Below are positions 1 to 9,265 of a stretch of 64,000 nt of DNA, in pieces. Source of the DNA: DASRFR01 sp035651455 (GTDB lineage Bacteria; Acidobacteriota; Terriglobia; Terriglobales; Acidobacteriaceae); the NCBI GenBank assembly GCA_035651455.1, contig DASRFR010000047.1, positions 186,001 through 250,000 on the forward strand. The letters run 5' to 3'. Under the pieces are notes generated by a model. The model was not told the origin of the DNA and did no database searches. It worked only from the letters and a program-made list of their open reading frames with translations. How positions within the stretch are numbered: position 1 is the first letter of the stretch; the number at the start of each line of letters is the position of its first letter. A program made the translations under genes and the position numbers.

Positions 1-152
1 TGGTGTGCGAGATCGTAACCTTGGCCCCGCGGATCTAGGAGTGAATGGGCCGTGGGGCCGCTACACTGTGATCGGGGTCAGAAAATATTTCGGGCGGCCG
101 CGAGTGGAATCGACGCCATGATTCGGCCGCAAGATACCGGTGCTAACCTCAG

Positions 153-3100
153 GTGTCGAGCTTCACGCGTCCCTCATCCATGCTGCGAAATGCCCAAGGA
201 TTATCAGGCGTAGCCCCGGCCCATGCTTTGCCCGGGCTTGACGCAGTCGTGTTTCAGGACCCCGAGCGGGCGCGCGTCGCCTTTTCGCGGGTCGCCGGAC
301 ACGTTTCTGCCGCCCTCGCCCAAGCGATCCCCGCACTGCTTTCCGAGTCGCCCGATCCCGATTCCGCGCTCCTTTATCTTGATCGTCTCGTAAGCGAGTC
401 GGGAGCAGAGCTGGTACGGCTGCTCGAGCGACATCACTTCCTCGCCCACTACGCCATCGTGGTGTTCGGTTACAGCCACTTTCTCGCGGAGACCTTGCTG
501 CAAAATACCGATGTACTGCAGAGTTTTCTGCGCGAGAAAAAACTCGACCGCAGCCTCTCGCGGGAAGAGTTTCAGGAGAGCCTGGCCCGTTTTCGGTCCC
601 GTAGCTTCGAAACCGACGTATCGCTTCTGCTGGCCCGCTTCAAACGGCGGGAATTCGTGCGCATCATGTTGCGGGATGTCCTCAAGTTGGCGCCGCTGGC
701 AGAGACAACCGCAGAGATTGCCGCTCTCGCCGACGTGTTGATAGGAGAAGCTCTGCGGGAGTCGGAAAGCGTGCTGCAACGCCGCTTTGGGCTTCCGCAG
801 CACCTGGATGTCGATGGCCGCTTGGTGACGACCCCTTTCTCTATTCTGTCGCTGGGAAAGCTGGGGGGCAACGAACTTAACTACAGTTCCGATGTAGACC
901 TGTTGTACGTTTTCGGCGATGGCGAGGCGCCCGCCACGCAGACGATTTCGAACCAGGAATATTTCGTGACGCTGGCGCAAAACGTGACAGAAATCTTGTC
1001 CCGTGTCACTCGGGAAGGCCCCGTGTTTCGCATCGATATGCGCTTGCGGCCTCAAGGGCACCAGGGTGAGCTGGCAGTCAGTCTTGCCTACGCCCAGCAT
1101 TATTATGCAAATGTCGCCCAGGATTGGGAGCGACAGGCACTTATCAAAATGCGACACTCCGCGGGAGACGCTCCGCTAGCCCGGGACTTCATCCGCAGGG
1201 TGCAGGCCCATGTCTACGGTCACCCAGACCAAGTCAATTTCGCAGCCATTGAGACTGCCCTGCAGTCGCGCGCGAGAATGTCATCGCGCCGGGGGGCTAG
1301 CGCGGCCAAACAGTCGGGCATCGATGTAAAAATCGATCGTGGAGGCATTCGCGATATTGAGTTCCTCGTCCAATGCCTGCAGCGGGTCTACGGCGGACCG
1401 GAGCCCTGGCTGCGCTCCGGAGGCACGCTATTCTCGCTTCACAAGCTGCACGACAAAGGCCGGATCAGCGGCAGCGATTTTCAGGAACTCACATCCGCCT
1501 ACGAGTTCCTGCGACATCTGGAACACCGGCTGCAACTTCGGCAGGGGCAGCAGACGCATCGAATTCCTGCGTCGCCTGAAGACCTGACTATCCTGCACAA
1601 AGCCATGGAGCCCTACGCGGCCCGGGAAGAGAATTCTGAGTTCGATTTTGAAGCTGCCGTGCGCTACCGCATGTCGGCGATCGCAGAGATTTACCAGCGC
1701 ATCATTCACCAGCGGCACGACGGTGAGGAGCCGCGGGAGCAGCAGTCCGCATTCGAGCTGCGCAGTCCCACAACAGCGGTTTCTCCAGAAGCTTCGCAGC
1801 AGGGAATTACGAATCTGCTCGCGAAGGACCTGCCCACGTTGCACAAGGTCCTCAGCAGCGGCCAGGTCGAAGATTATGCCCGGCGCAATCTCTTCCGCTT
1901 CCTGGCTTCGGCCCTCACCACTTCCGACCGCTACGCGGCAGTGTTGCGTAACTCCGCCGCGGTGGAGAAGTTGCTCGCGGTTTTCGCGAACAGCCAATAT
2001 CTCAGCGACATCCTAATTAGGAATCCCGAGGAGATTTCAACCCTCGCGCACCTGGGCGACGTGGCGTTGAGAATAGGCAGCGGCTATTTATTTCAGCAAG
2101 ATCGCGCCCATGTCGTTCTGGCGGGAGAAGACGATGCAATCGGACGCAAGCCTGCGAGCGATCCCATTTTCGCCTACATAGCAGCGGCAAGTGACTCGTA
2201 CGCGCAAAAGTTGGCTTTACTGCGTCAACATCATCGCCGCCGCGTGTTTGCATCCGGCGCAAAAGACATTACTGAGTTGCGGGAGGTGTATCAGTCCCTG
2301 GGCACTACTACCGCGGCAGCAGATGATGCCATCAACGCTGCGTTTCAGATCTCCGGAAGTCCAGAGGGATTGGCGATTCTGGCGCTGGGGCGCCTGGGTA
2401 CGACGGAATTCGACCTGCTCTCCGACGCCGACGTTCTCTTCGTTGCACATGAGTCCGCTGACCTGGCCTTACTGCAACATTGTGCCCAGCAGATTATTCA
2501 TACCTTGGCGGCGCATACGCGCGAAGGCATGGTATTTCCGGTTGACAACCGCCTGCGCCCCCACGGCGGACAAGGAGATCTGCTGGTAAAAGCGTCTCAA
2601 TTGCGGGCCTATTTCCAAAAGGATGCGCAGCCGTGGGAAGCCCTGGTGTATTCGAAGCTACGATTTATCGCGGGTTCCCCTGTTGTTGCCGAAGACGCGA
2701 TCGCCGCCGCGTCGGAGTTAGCTGGCCGTTTTCGGCGCGACCCCAATTTTGCAGGCGCGATTCGCGAGATGCGATCCAAACTGGAGAACAGCGACCCGGG
2801 TGAGGTCAGTTTCAAAACTTCTTCCGGAGCGGTTTACGACATTGATTTCCTCTGCGGGTACCTGGCCATCCAGCAGCACCCTGCATCATGTCAGCAAGGG
2901 ACCTTGCGCGAGCGTCTGTGGGGCTGCGCCGCTGCAGGGCGAATCACAAACTCCGAGGCTGCCCAGCTCGATCACGCGGCGGAATTGTTCCGCACCGCAG
3001 AGCACGTGGCCCGCCTGGTCGTAGGGCGGCGGCAGAAGTGGCTACCGACATCGGAGCATGCCAGGCAAGCCACGGAGAAGCTAACCTCGCAAATTCTGGG

Positions 3101-3188
3101 TTACAGGCTGGCGACGGGATTGGACGCGGAATTAGAGGAAGCGCGTATTCAAACTCGCCGCATCTACGACGCGAAGCTGGGCGTGTGA
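153..3188 (+). CDS. glnE: Bifunctional glutamine synthetase adenylyltransferase / adenylyl-removing enzyme
   Basis: This cytosolic enzyme adenylylates and deadenylylates glutamine synthetase in response to PII and glutamine, so it sets nitrogen assimilation. The 1011-residue protein shows the family's duplicated nucleotidyltransferase plan. The first catalytic motif is near residues 232-255 (GKLGGNELNYSSDVDL), followed by the linking GGIRDIEFLVQ stretch. The second is near 744-766 (GRLGTTEFDLLSDADVLF). Both keep the S-D-x-D metal-binding pair. The length is slightly above the usual 950. The start at 153 is GTG; an in-frame ATG at 180 is an alternative. Neither glnB nor glnA is adjacent. The upstream 150 bp may hold the end of another gene, but I cannot assign it. 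Confidence 0.95.
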   Translation: MSSFTRPSSMLRNAQGLSGVAPAHALPGLDAVVFQDPERARVAFSRVAGHVSAALAQAIPALLSESPDPDSALLYLDRLVSESGAELVRLLERHHFLAHYAIVVFGYSHFLAETLLQNTDVLQSFLREKKLDRSLSREEFQESLARFRSRSFETDVSLLLARFKRREFVRIMLRDVLKLAPLAETTAEIAALADVLIGEALRESESVLQRRFGLPQHLDVDGRLVTTPFSILSLGKLGGNELNYSSDVDLLYVFGDGEAPATQTISNQEYFVTLAQNVTEILSRVTREGPVFRIDMRLRPQGHQGELAVSLAYAQHYYANVAQDWERQALIKMRHSAGDAPLARDFIRRVQAHVYGHPDQVNFAAIETALQSRARMSSRRGASAAKQSGIDVKIDRGGIRDIEFLVQCLQRVYGGPEPWLRSGGTLFSLHKLHDKGRISGSDFQELTSAYEFLRHLEHRLQLRQGQQTHRIPASPEDLTILHKAMEPYAAREENSEFDFEAAVRYRMSAIAEIYQRIIHQRHDGEEPREQQSAFELRSPTTAVSPEASQQGITNLLAKDLPTLHKVLSSGQVEDYARRNLFRFLASALTTSDRYAAVLRNSAAVEKLLAVFANSQYLSDILIRNPEEISTLAHLGDVALRIGSGYLFQQDRAHVVLAGEDDAIGRKPASDPIFAYIAAASDSYAQKLALLRQHHRRRVFASGAKDITELREVYQSLGTTTAAADDAINAAFQISGSPEGLAILALGRLGTTEFDLLSDADVLFVAHESADLALLQHCAQQIIHTLAAHTREGMVFPVDNRLRPHGGQGDLLVKASQLRAYFQKDAQPWEALVYSKLRFIAGSPVVAEDAIAAASELAGRFRRDPNFAGAIREMRSKLENSDPGEVSFKTSSGAVYDIDFLCGYLAIQQHPASCQQGTLRERLWGCAAAGRITNSEAAQLDHAAELFRTAEHVARLVVGRRQKWLPTSEHARQATEKLTSQILGYRLATGLDAELEEARIQTRRIYDAKLGV

Positions 3189-3391
3189 GGAGAAACTTGT
3201 AGCTGTGCCGCTTTCGCTCCATGATCCTTAGTACAATCAGCAGGTTACCAACGAACCTCAATGTATTGGTGTCAGCCTCTGTGCCGGAATGCTGTGCGAA
3301 TGGCGCGAGAGGGATTGGGGATTCACTACAAATTCAATGCGTACTGGGCATGTTTCGAGGAGGCAGCCTATTACGACCCAGATTACATAAC

Positions 3392-3419
3392 ATGTCCGAT
3401 AACAAGTATTATGTAAAAG
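3392..3419. other. Putative dif-like XerCD recombination site
   Basis: The 28-bp stretch has an 11-bp left arm (ATGTCCGATAA), a 6-bp centre (CAAGTA) and an 11-bp right arm (TTATGTAAAAG). The right arm matches the XerD arm of Bacillus subtilis dif (TTATGTAAACT) at its first nine positions. The left arm matches the general XerC arm at about 8 of 11 positions. A further inverted copy of the outer motif, TTACATAA at 3383-3390 against TTATGTAA at 3409-3416, brackets the site. It lies in the 260-bp convergent gap between glnE and the GH32 gene, where no gene is seen. A protein operator is the main alternative. Confidence 0.4.
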
Positions 3420-3448
3420 TAGAGTTGAGCTAGACTCCGGTTAGGACG

Positions 3449-4969
3449 TCACTTCCAACTGGATCGAAGCTTCCAAACCTCTGCGCGAACGACGCTCGGC
3501 TTCCCTTCGCTTGAGAACACCTCAATGTCATCCATCCTATTCGCGGTCGTCGCGGGATAAATCAGGTTCGTCATCGCGATTGTGCCGTTCTGTGCGGAAG
3601 CTTCGATCGACGAGCGATCGACAATAAGCTTAAGGTCGTAACCGCGATCCGGTACCACAGGTGCGGTCGTTTTTAGGGCGAAGTCCGGAATGGCCACCAC
3701 GCTGGACTGAGTACGATCCATGTAAAGCTGCGCCTTTTGCGGATCGAATGCAATTTCCGTCCAATGCTTCGTATCGCTGTAAATTCTGATCCCGAAGGTC
3801 CCGTGCGAGGTTCCGCTGAAATTCAGTTGAATCTCGTACGGCGCTTCGACCTTGGCCAGCTTGGCGCCGTGAAAATTGCCGGGTGAGACTGCAGCCACTG
3901 GAGGCCCCGGAAAGCGAAGTGGGCTGATGACGGGTTCCTGCCTGAGCGCTAACCCGGCCTTGTCTTGGATGAAGGACAGTTGGCGCGGCAGGCTCATCTG
4001 CCCACGCCAAGGCGAGGTCGGCAGCTTGGCGGCATATTGCCAGTTACTCATCCATCCCAGCAGGACTGGTTTCTCGTCTTTCGGAATACCGTTGAAGCTG
4101 ATGGCGCAATAATCGTCCTTGCCGTAATTCGTCCAGCCATGGGAGCCGGGATCTTTCGATGCCGTGAAGTCTTTCCCGTCGAAATTTCCCAGGAAGTATT
4201 GCTCACCCGACCCCCCCTGCGGCGCTCCGGGATTGAGGCCCACCTTCAGAGCCCAGATGCTTGCCTTTCCATCGGACGCGGGAATACGAAGCAGGTCGGG
4301 ACACTCCCACGCTCCATCGATATCGCCCGCGGGACCAAAATCGCTCAGTGCATGCCAGGTTTTAAGATCGGGCGAAGAATAGAAGCGGATTTTGTGCTCG
4401 AGCGGAAGCGACACCGCCATAACCCAGTGCCGGGCAGCATCGTGCCAGAAGACACTGGGATCACGGAAGTCGGTGAGGTGCAGATCTATGACAGGATTGC
4501 CAGGATAATCGATCCAGCTACGCCCTCTATCGCGACTGTGGGCAATGTACTGGGCCTGGCGCTCGCCGCCACCGGCATGACTATATCCCGTATAGATGGC
4601 CACCAGGCAGTCGCTTTTCGGCGCGCAAAAGCCACTGGTATTTTCGCGGTCCACAACTACACTGCCGGTGAAGATCATCATGCCATCGTGTTCCGGGATG
4701 GCGACCGGAAGCTCATGCCAATGCAGCAGATCGGTGCTGACGGCGTGGCCCCAACTCATGTGGCCCCACTCGTCTCCGAAGGGGTTGTACTGAAAAAAAA
4801 GGTGATATTCCCCGCGATAGTAGACCAGGCCGTTGGGATCGTTCGTCCAATGCTGGCGCGGCGAGAAGTGAACCTGAGGACGGTACGGTTGATTATAGGC
4901 GCCCGGCTGCGAGCTTGCGGGCAGCGCGCACGCGGCAAGTATCGCGAACAGGAAAGCGACACGAGTCAT
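3449..4969 (-). CDS. Exported glycoside hydrolase family 32 (levanase / fructosidase type)
   Basis: The enzyme should hydrolyse beta-fructofuranosidic bonds (sucrose, levan or inulin) outside the cytoplasm. The mature N-terminus carries the GH32 nucleophile motif WTNDPNG. FRDPSV (the RDP transition-state motif) lies near residue 170 and ECPD (acid/base Glu) near 225. A C-terminal beta-sandwich follows. The N-terminus is a signal sequence ending ...ALPASSQ. LAAC within it could also act as a lipobox, so a lipoprotein is possible. I take the ATG at 4969 rather than the TTG at 4987 because it gives a normal signal peptide. It is last in a leftward cluster with miaB, bfn and a small unknown gene. 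Substrate preference cannot be told from sequence. Confidence 0.9.
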   Translation of the reverse strand: MTRVAFLFAILAACALPASSQPGAYNQPYRPQVHFSPRQHWTNDPNGLVYYRGEYHLFFQYNPFGDEWGHMSWGHAVSTDLLHWHELPVAIPEHDGMMIFTGSVVVDRENTSGFCAPKSDCLVAIYTGYSHAGGGERQAQYIAHSRDRGRSWIDYPGNPVIDLHLTDFRDPSVFWHDAARHWVMAVSLPLEHKIRFYSSPDLKTWHALSDFGPAGDIDGAWECPDLLRIPASDGKASIWALKVGLNPGAPQGGSGEQYFLGNFDGKDFTASKDPGSHGWTNYGKDDYCAISFNGIPKDEKPVLLGWMSNWQYAAKLPTSPWRGQMSLPRQLSFIQDKAGLALRQEPVISPLRFPGPPVAAVSPGNFHGAKLAKVEAPYEIQLNFSGTSHGTFGIRIYSDTKHWTEIAFDPQKAQLYMDRTQSSVVAIPDFALKTTAPVVPDRGYDLKLIVDRSSIEASAQNGTIAMTNLIYPATTANRMDDIEVFSSEGKPSVVRAEVWKLRSSWK

Positions 4970-5003
4970 GGACGCGTACCGCGCCAAGAGTTGAACAGGA
5001 GAG

Positions 5004-5333
5004 TCATCGCTCAGGTTGATCGTGCGCGTCTGATCTTAGCAGCTGGTCGAGATCAGTTCGAAATCGATGCAGCAGTTGGAGCCGTTCCGGTGTGGCCTCT
5101 ACGATCAAGTCCTTACCCTGGAAGACCTGGCGGCCTTCCCTTTCGATCAACACGCCAATAGCTTCGCCCATGCGCCACCCAGGAGTGCCCAGCATTTGCA
5201 GGCCGTCTACTCCGGGCACGAGCATAGCAATGCAGTTGTCGCGAACGACGCCAATGCACTTGGGAAAGCGATCAAAGGTTTCAATTTCAAAGCCGGCGAG
5301 ATAAATGCGCTGGAGCTGCTCGGCAGGACCCAT
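5004..5333 (-). CDS. Conserved hypothetical protein, 109 aa
   Basis: I do not recognise this protein. It is small and soluble, with no signal peptide, membrane segment or cysteine pair. The first 75 residues look like a compact alpha/beta domain, followed by an amphipathic C-terminal helix rich in Arg, Leu and Asp (PERLQLLHRFRTDLDQLL). It starts 26 nt after the bifunctional-nuclease gene and ends 34 nt before the GH32 start, so it is probably cotranscribed. Its position after a regulatory nuclease suggests a housekeeping role, but this is inference only. Confidence 0.65.
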   Translation of the reverse strand: MGPAEQLQRIYLAGFEIETFDRFPKCIGVVRDNCIAMLVPGVDGLQMLGTPGWRMGEAIGVLIEREGRQVFQGKDLIVEATPERLQLLHRFRTDLDQLLRSDAHDQPER

Positions 5334-5359
5334 GGCGAGTTACTGATTTGCCGATTGCG

Positions 5360-5848
5360 TTACATCTTGTAACGCCCGAGATCTTCGTCGTTCAGACCCT
5401 CGAGCCATTTGCGAAGCTCTTCGTTCGTAACCCGGTCGGAAAGGTGCGTGGCCTGGCGGGAATTTTTCAGAACCTCGTCTTCCACGAATATAGGGCAATC
5501 CACGCGCAGAGCCAGAGCCAGCGCATCGGATGGGCGCGAATCGATGCTGATCACGCGGCCGTCCCGTTCCAGCCAGATCACGGCGTAGAAGGTGTCTTCC
5601 TTCAATTCGGTCACCACAACTTTGTGCACCTGGGTGTCGAGACCGGTAAGCACGTTCTTGATGAGGTCGTGAGTCATGGGACGCGGAGTGGCGACCTTTT
5701 CGATCTCGAGCGCGATGGCGTTGGCCTCGTAGATGCCGACCCAGATGGGCAAAACAGTGTCACTGCCGATATCCTTGAGGATCACGATGGGCATGTTGGT
5801 GACGGGGTCCATCATCAAACCGCGAATTTTCATCTCAACTTCCGTCAT
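5360..5848 (-). CDS. Bifunctional nuclease family protein (DUF151/BFN)
   Basis: Members of this family have a conserved BFN domain with reported DNase and RNase activity. The domain fills most of the 162 residues: the opening MTEVEMKIRGLMMDP, the LPIWVGIYEANAIALEIE helix, RPMTHDLIKNVL, and DGRVISIDSRPSDALALALR. The acidic tail holds the usual UVR-like extension. The start is taken at ATG 5848; the frame continues upstream to 5884, but those residues are atypical for the family. It follows miaB by 44 nt on the same strand. Confidence 0.9.
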   Translation of the reverse strand: MTEVEMKIRGLMMDPVTNMPIVILKDIGSDTVLPIWVGIYEANAIALEIEKVATPRPMTHDLIKNVLTGLDTQVHKVVVTELKEDTFYAVIWLERDGRVISIDSRPSDALALALRVDCPIFVEDEVLKNSRQATHLSDRVTNEELRKWLEGLNDEDLGRYKM

Positions 5849-5892
5849 GGCTCCTCCGAACGCGAGGCGACCGGGACCCCGCAATTTTCTCC

Positions 5893-7218
5893 TTATATCA
5901 CCATTTGGCCCAAAAGGCTGTTGGGAAAACCAGTGGTGATGAGCACCTTAGTGTAGCTACCGGTCTGAAGGTTCAGGCCGTCTGGGGCGGTGAAATTCAG
6001 AACCCGGTTCTGCGAGGTTCGTCCAATCCACTGGCCGCGCGCCTGGTTCTTTCCTTCAATCATGACTTCGACGGTTTGACCAATTTGCTTTTGATTACGA
6101 TGCGATTGGATCTGCTTTTGTTTGTCCTGCAAAACCGCCAATCGGCGCGCTTTCTCATGATCGGGAATGGCGTCTTCCAGATGGATGGCCGGGGTGTTCG
6201 GGCGCGGCGAGTACTTGAAGGCGAAAATGCCGTCGTATTGGACGGCATCGAGCAAGGTAAGGGTCTCTTCGAAGTCGGCCTCGGTCTCGCCGGGAAACCC
6301 CACAATGACGTCAGTGGTGAGGCTGATCTCACGCCGCGTCGATTGCATCCAGGCGACGCGCTCGAGGTACTGTTCGCGGGTGTACAGGCGCTGCATGGCA
6401 TCGAGCACGCGGGTGGAGCCGCTCTGGACGGGCAGGTGCACATGGTCGCAGAGGGTTGGCGATGAATCGATGGCCTCGACGATGTCGCGTCCAAAATCCC
6501 GTGGATGCGAGGTAGTGAAGCGCACCCGCTTGATACCGGGGACCTGACCCACGCCCAACAGCAACTCGGCAAACGATCTCTTGCCTGACGGATCTCTGTA
6601 AGAGTTCACGTTCTGTCCAAGCAACTGGATTTCCGTGTACCCAAGGTCGGCCATTTGGCGGGCCTCGGCGAGCACCGAACCGGATGTGCGGCTGCGCTCC
6701 TTGCCGCGCGTAAACGGAACCACGCAGTAGGCGCAGAACTTGTCACAGCCTTCGATGATGGTGATGTAGCCGCGATGAGGATTGGTGCGCGCGGTGAACT
6801 CGGTCTCAAAGCATTCGTCCGTGGCGCGGTCATCGAGACCGGTGGCGCGCTTCCCTGCCTCGATCTGCACCAGCATCTCCGGCAAATTGCGATACGAAGC
6901 GGACCCACACACCAGGGAGACGTGAGGAGCCCGCTCGAAAATTTTCTCGCCCTCCTGCTGAGCGACACAACCGAGCACAGCAAATTTCTTGCCCTCGCGT
7001 TGCAGCTTCTTGTAGTCGGCAAGGCGGTGGAAAACCTTCTGCTCGGCCTTGTCACGAATGGAGCAAGTGTTGTAGAGGATGAGGTCGGCCTGCTCGACGG
7101 TCGGGACCTGGCGATAGCCCTCGGAGATGAGCGTACCAATGACCTTTTCCGAGTCATGGGCATTCATCTGACAGCCGAACGTTTCAATGTAGAAGGTCTT
7201 GCCGGGCCCCGCAGGCAT
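5893..7218 (-). CDS. miaB: tRNA-2-methylthio-N6-dimethylallyladenosine synthase
   Basis: This radical SAM methylthiotransferase modifies A37 of tRNAs reading UNN codons. The N-terminal domain supplies the auxiliary 4Fe-4S cluster through Cys16 (FGCQMN), Cys52 (NTCSIRD) and Cys84 (LGCVAQQ). The radical SAM cluster is the CxxxCxxC at Cys158, Cys162 and Cys165 (CDKFCAYC). A TRAM RNA-binding domain ends the 441-residue protein, a standard length. MiaB rather than MtaB or RimO is favoured by the FGCQMN and NTCSIRDKAEQK motifs. It heads the leftward cluster with bfn, the 109-aa gene and the GH32 gene. Confidence 0.95.
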   Translation of the reverse strand: MPAGPGKTFYIETFGCQMNAHDSEKVIGTLISEGYRQVPTVEQADLILYNTCSIRDKAEQKVFHRLADYKKLQREGKKFAVLGCVAQQEGEKIFERAPHVSLVCGSASYRNLPEMLVQIEAGKRATGLDDRATDECFETEFTARTNPHRGYITIIEGCDKFCAYCVVPFTRGKERSRTSGSVLAEARQMADLGYTEIQLLGQNVNSYRDPSGKRSFAELLLGVGQVPGIKRVRFTTSHPRDFGRDIVEAIDSSPTLCDHVHLPVQSGSTRVLDAMQRLYTREQYLERVAWMQSTRREISLTTDVIVGFPGETEADFEETLTLLDAVQYDGIFAFKYSPRPNTPAIHLEDAIPDHEKARRLAVLQDKQKQIQSHRNQKQIGQTVEVMIEGKNQARGQWIGRTSQNRVLNFTAPDGLNLQTGSYTKVLITTGFPNSLLGQMVI

Positions 7219-7601
7219 AAGGGAAAGTATAACCCGGGGAACAGAGGTTTTCAGGAAGGGTGCCGAGGTTACGCATACGTGACGCCGGTATCTTTATCCG
7301 CGTAGATGAGGGTACCTGTAACGGCACCTTCTTTGATGTGCTTTGAAAACGCGAGCTCGCAGCAGTGGATTTATTGCGGCCGCCAGAAGTCACGGCACGA
7401 AATAGAATCCCTGCGGAATGTCCTGCTTGGAGCTTTGCGCGTACCTGCCAACACCCAAGTGCCGACGACAATGTTGCTGTTACTGATCGCTTCCGGCGTA
7501 GTGGAACCCCCGCCCGGGACATTAATCGACGGGAATCGTCCAGCCGCGCTCAGCTCGGGTGCTGATCAGCTTCTGGCATTGTGTGACGAACGCAGGAACG
7601 C
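7219..7601. other. Gap of 383 bp between pdxT and miaB with possible decayed coding sequence
   Basis: No intact gene is seen. On the minus strand one frame reads protein-like across the gap (…NVPGGGSTTPEAISNSNIVV…, then …KHIKEGAVTGTLIYADKD…) but is interrupted by a TAA near 7376. Another frame directly after the pdxT stop reads GVPAFVTQCQKLISTRAERG. This fits a short degraded gene or chance open frames. I cannot name a family. Confidence 0.2.
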
Positions 7602-8168
7602 CTAGTTTCCGTTCTGCACCAGTTCGAGGAAAGCGCGGTGAATGCGGGTGTCGTCACTGAGTTCGGGATGGAAGGTCGCGGCCATAGTCTTGCCCTGGCG
7701 CACCACCACTGGATCATTGCCTTCCTTGGCGAGGACTTCTACGCCCGGGCCGAGGCTCTCAAATTTCGGAGCACGGATGAAGACCATCTCCATGGGACCG
7801 CCGGGCAGACTGGTTTCGCCGGTGCGAATGGAGCTGTCAATCTGCCGGCCGTAGGCGTTGCGACGAATGCGGAGATCGAGCGCGCCCAAGCCGGGTTGCT
7901 CGGGGTTGGTAATTTCTTTGGCCAGCATAATGGCGCCGGCGCAGGTTCCGAAGGTGGGCTTGACGCGAACGAAGTTTTTGAGCTTTTCAAAACCTTCCTC
8001 ACCGAGAATTTTTAAGAAAGCGCCAGACTCGCCGCCGGGAATCACCAGGCCGTCAATTTCGTCGAGTTGCTCGGGTTTGCGCACGAGGACAACGTCAGCA
8101 CCGAGTTGCTCGAGGCGCTTGCGGTGGGCGTCAAAATCGCCCTGAATGGCCAGGACTCCGATGGTCAT
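7602..8168 (-). CDS. pdxT: Pyridoxal 5'-phosphate synthase glutaminase subunit
   Basis: PdxT is a class I-type glutamine amidotransferase. It hydrolyses glutamine and channels ammonia to PdxS for DXP-independent vitamin B6 synthesis in the cytosol. The 188 residues show the PGGESGAF oxyanion segment, nucleophile Cys76 in FGTCAGAI, and the His167/Glu169 pair in FHPELSDD, completing the triad. It follows pdxS by 20 nt, as in the classic pdxST operon, so the two subunits should be made together. Confidence 0.96.
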   Translation of the reverse strand: MTIGVLAIQGDFDAHRKRLEQLGADVVLVRKPEQLDEIDGLVIPGGESGAFLKILGEEGFEKLKNFVRVKPTFGTCAGAIMLAKEITNPEQPGLGALDLRIRRNAYGRQIDSSIRTGETSLPGGPMEMVFIRAPKFESLGPGVEVLAKEGNDPVVVRQGKTMAATFHPELSDDTRIHRAFLELVQNGN

Positions 8169-8188
8169 GAGAGACGCTGATATCGTTG

Positions 8189-9142
8189 CTACCAGCCCCG
8201 CGTCTGCAGCAGATCTTTCTCTTCGATTGCGCTTACCGCCAGGCCCTTCATGGAACCCGTCATTTGCTCGCTGACTTCGGCGAGGACCTTGGGATCGTTG
8301 TAGTTGGTGGTGGCGAGAACGATGGCTCGCGCGCGCGATTCGGCTTCTTCCCGCTCTTTCTGGACGGAGAGATCGAGAGGCGTCGCGCCGCCTTTCATAA
8401 ATATTCCCGAGCCGACAAACACGGCCTCGGCACCGAGTTGCATCATGAGAGCGGCATCCGCGGGAGTAGCAATGCCGCCCGCGGAGAAATTGGGCACCGG
8501 CAACTTCCCGGCTGTTGCCACTATCCGGATCAACTCGTACGGCGCCTGGTGATTCTTCGCGGCGGCAAACAACTCTTCTTCGGTCATCACCGTGAGCTGG
8601 CGCATTTCCTTCATGATCTGCCGCATGTGCTTAACGGCGTGGATCACGTCCCCTGTACCGGCCTCACCCTTGGTACGAATCATCGCCGCACCTTCCGCGA
8701 TCCGGCGCAGAGCCTCCCCGAGGTTGCGCGCTCCGCATACGAATGGAGTCTTAAAAGCATGCTTATCGACGTGGTGCTCTTCGTCAGCGGGAGTCAGCAC
8801 TTCGGACTCATCGATGTAATCGACGCCGATTTCCTGGAGGATCTGCGCCTCGGCGAAGTGGCCAATACGGCATTTCGCCATAACTGGAATGGAGACGCTC
8901 TTCATGATCTGCTTGATGAGCTTGGGGTTGGCCATGCGCGAGACGCCGCCCTCGGCGCGGATGATCGCCGGAACGCGTTCCAGCGCCATAACCGACACTG
9001 CGCCGGCCTTCTCGGCCACTTCGGCCTGCTCGACGCTCATCACGTCCATGATGACGCCGCCTTTGAGCATTTCCGCAAGACCGGTTTTCAAACGCAGAGT
9101 GGTCGAGTTTCCATTCTTCGAGTTGCCGTTGCTCTGTGCCAT
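8189..9142 (-). CDS. pdxS: Pyridoxal 5'-phosphate synthase lyase subunit
   Basis: PdxS condenses a pentose phosphate, a triose phosphate and ammonia into pyridoxal phosphate, forming a (beta/alpha)8 dodecamer with PdxT. Family signatures are plain: VIMDVMSVEQAEVAEKAGA, PVMAKCRIGHFAEAQILQ, and DKHAFKTPFVCGARNLGEA with the Schiff-base lysine. The ATG at 9142 is chosen because a GGAGAGAGGG ribosome-binding site sits directly upstream, although the frame stays open to 9235. The 317-residue length includes a short Asn/Gly/Ser-rich N-terminal tail beyond the usual 294. It is transcribed divergently from a MocR-type regulator. Confidence 0.96.
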   Translation of the reverse strand: MAQSNGNSKNGNSTTLRLKTGLAEMLKGGVIMDVMSVEQAEVAEKAGAVSVMALERVPAIIRAEGGVSRMANPKLIKQIMKSVSIPVMAKCRIGHFAEAQILQEIGVDYIDESEVLTPADEEHHVDKHAFKTPFVCGARNLGEALRRIAEGAAMIRTKGEAGTGDVIHAVKHMRQIMKEMRQLTVMTEEELFAAAKNHQAPYELIRIVATAGKLPVPNFSAGGIATPADAALMMQLGAEAVFVGSGIFMKGGATPLDLSVQKEREEAESRARAIVLATTNYNDPKVLAEVSEQMTGSMKGLAVSAIEEKDLLQTRGW

Positions 9143-9265
9143 GAGTTCCCTCTCTCCAGGAAGGCGAATCGCTACCAGGTGTCGCAATAAACTGATTACT
9201 ATTCTAAAGGAAATTGGTCTTGCTAGTAGGGCCACTTACTGTATTCTTTCCATACCACTTTCAGC
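9143..9265. promoter_or_regulatory. Divergent pdxS / pdxR-like control region
   Basis: This 123-bp region lies between divergent start codons. For the regulator, TTGCTA at 9220-9225 and TATTCT at 9242-9247 form a weak sigma-70-type pair with a 16-bp spacer. For pdxS, TAGAAT (minus strand, 9201-9206) is a plausible -10 with no convincing -35. That would fit dependence on an activator such as PdxR. I saw no clear operator repeat. Confidence 0.4.

Noticed and set aside
1..152. End of an upstream gene before glnE
   Set aside because: More than one frame is open to a stop here and none is distinctive, so no partial gene is called.
3965..5161. Long open frame on the plus strand opposite the GH32 gene
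   Set aside because: It is a shadow of the GH32 coding strand; no family motif or ribosome-binding site, and the GH32 motifs on the other strand are complete.
8186..9190. Long open frame opposite pdxS
   Set aside because: Mirror of pdxS codons; His/Asp-rich composition typical of antisense frames in GC-rich DNA.
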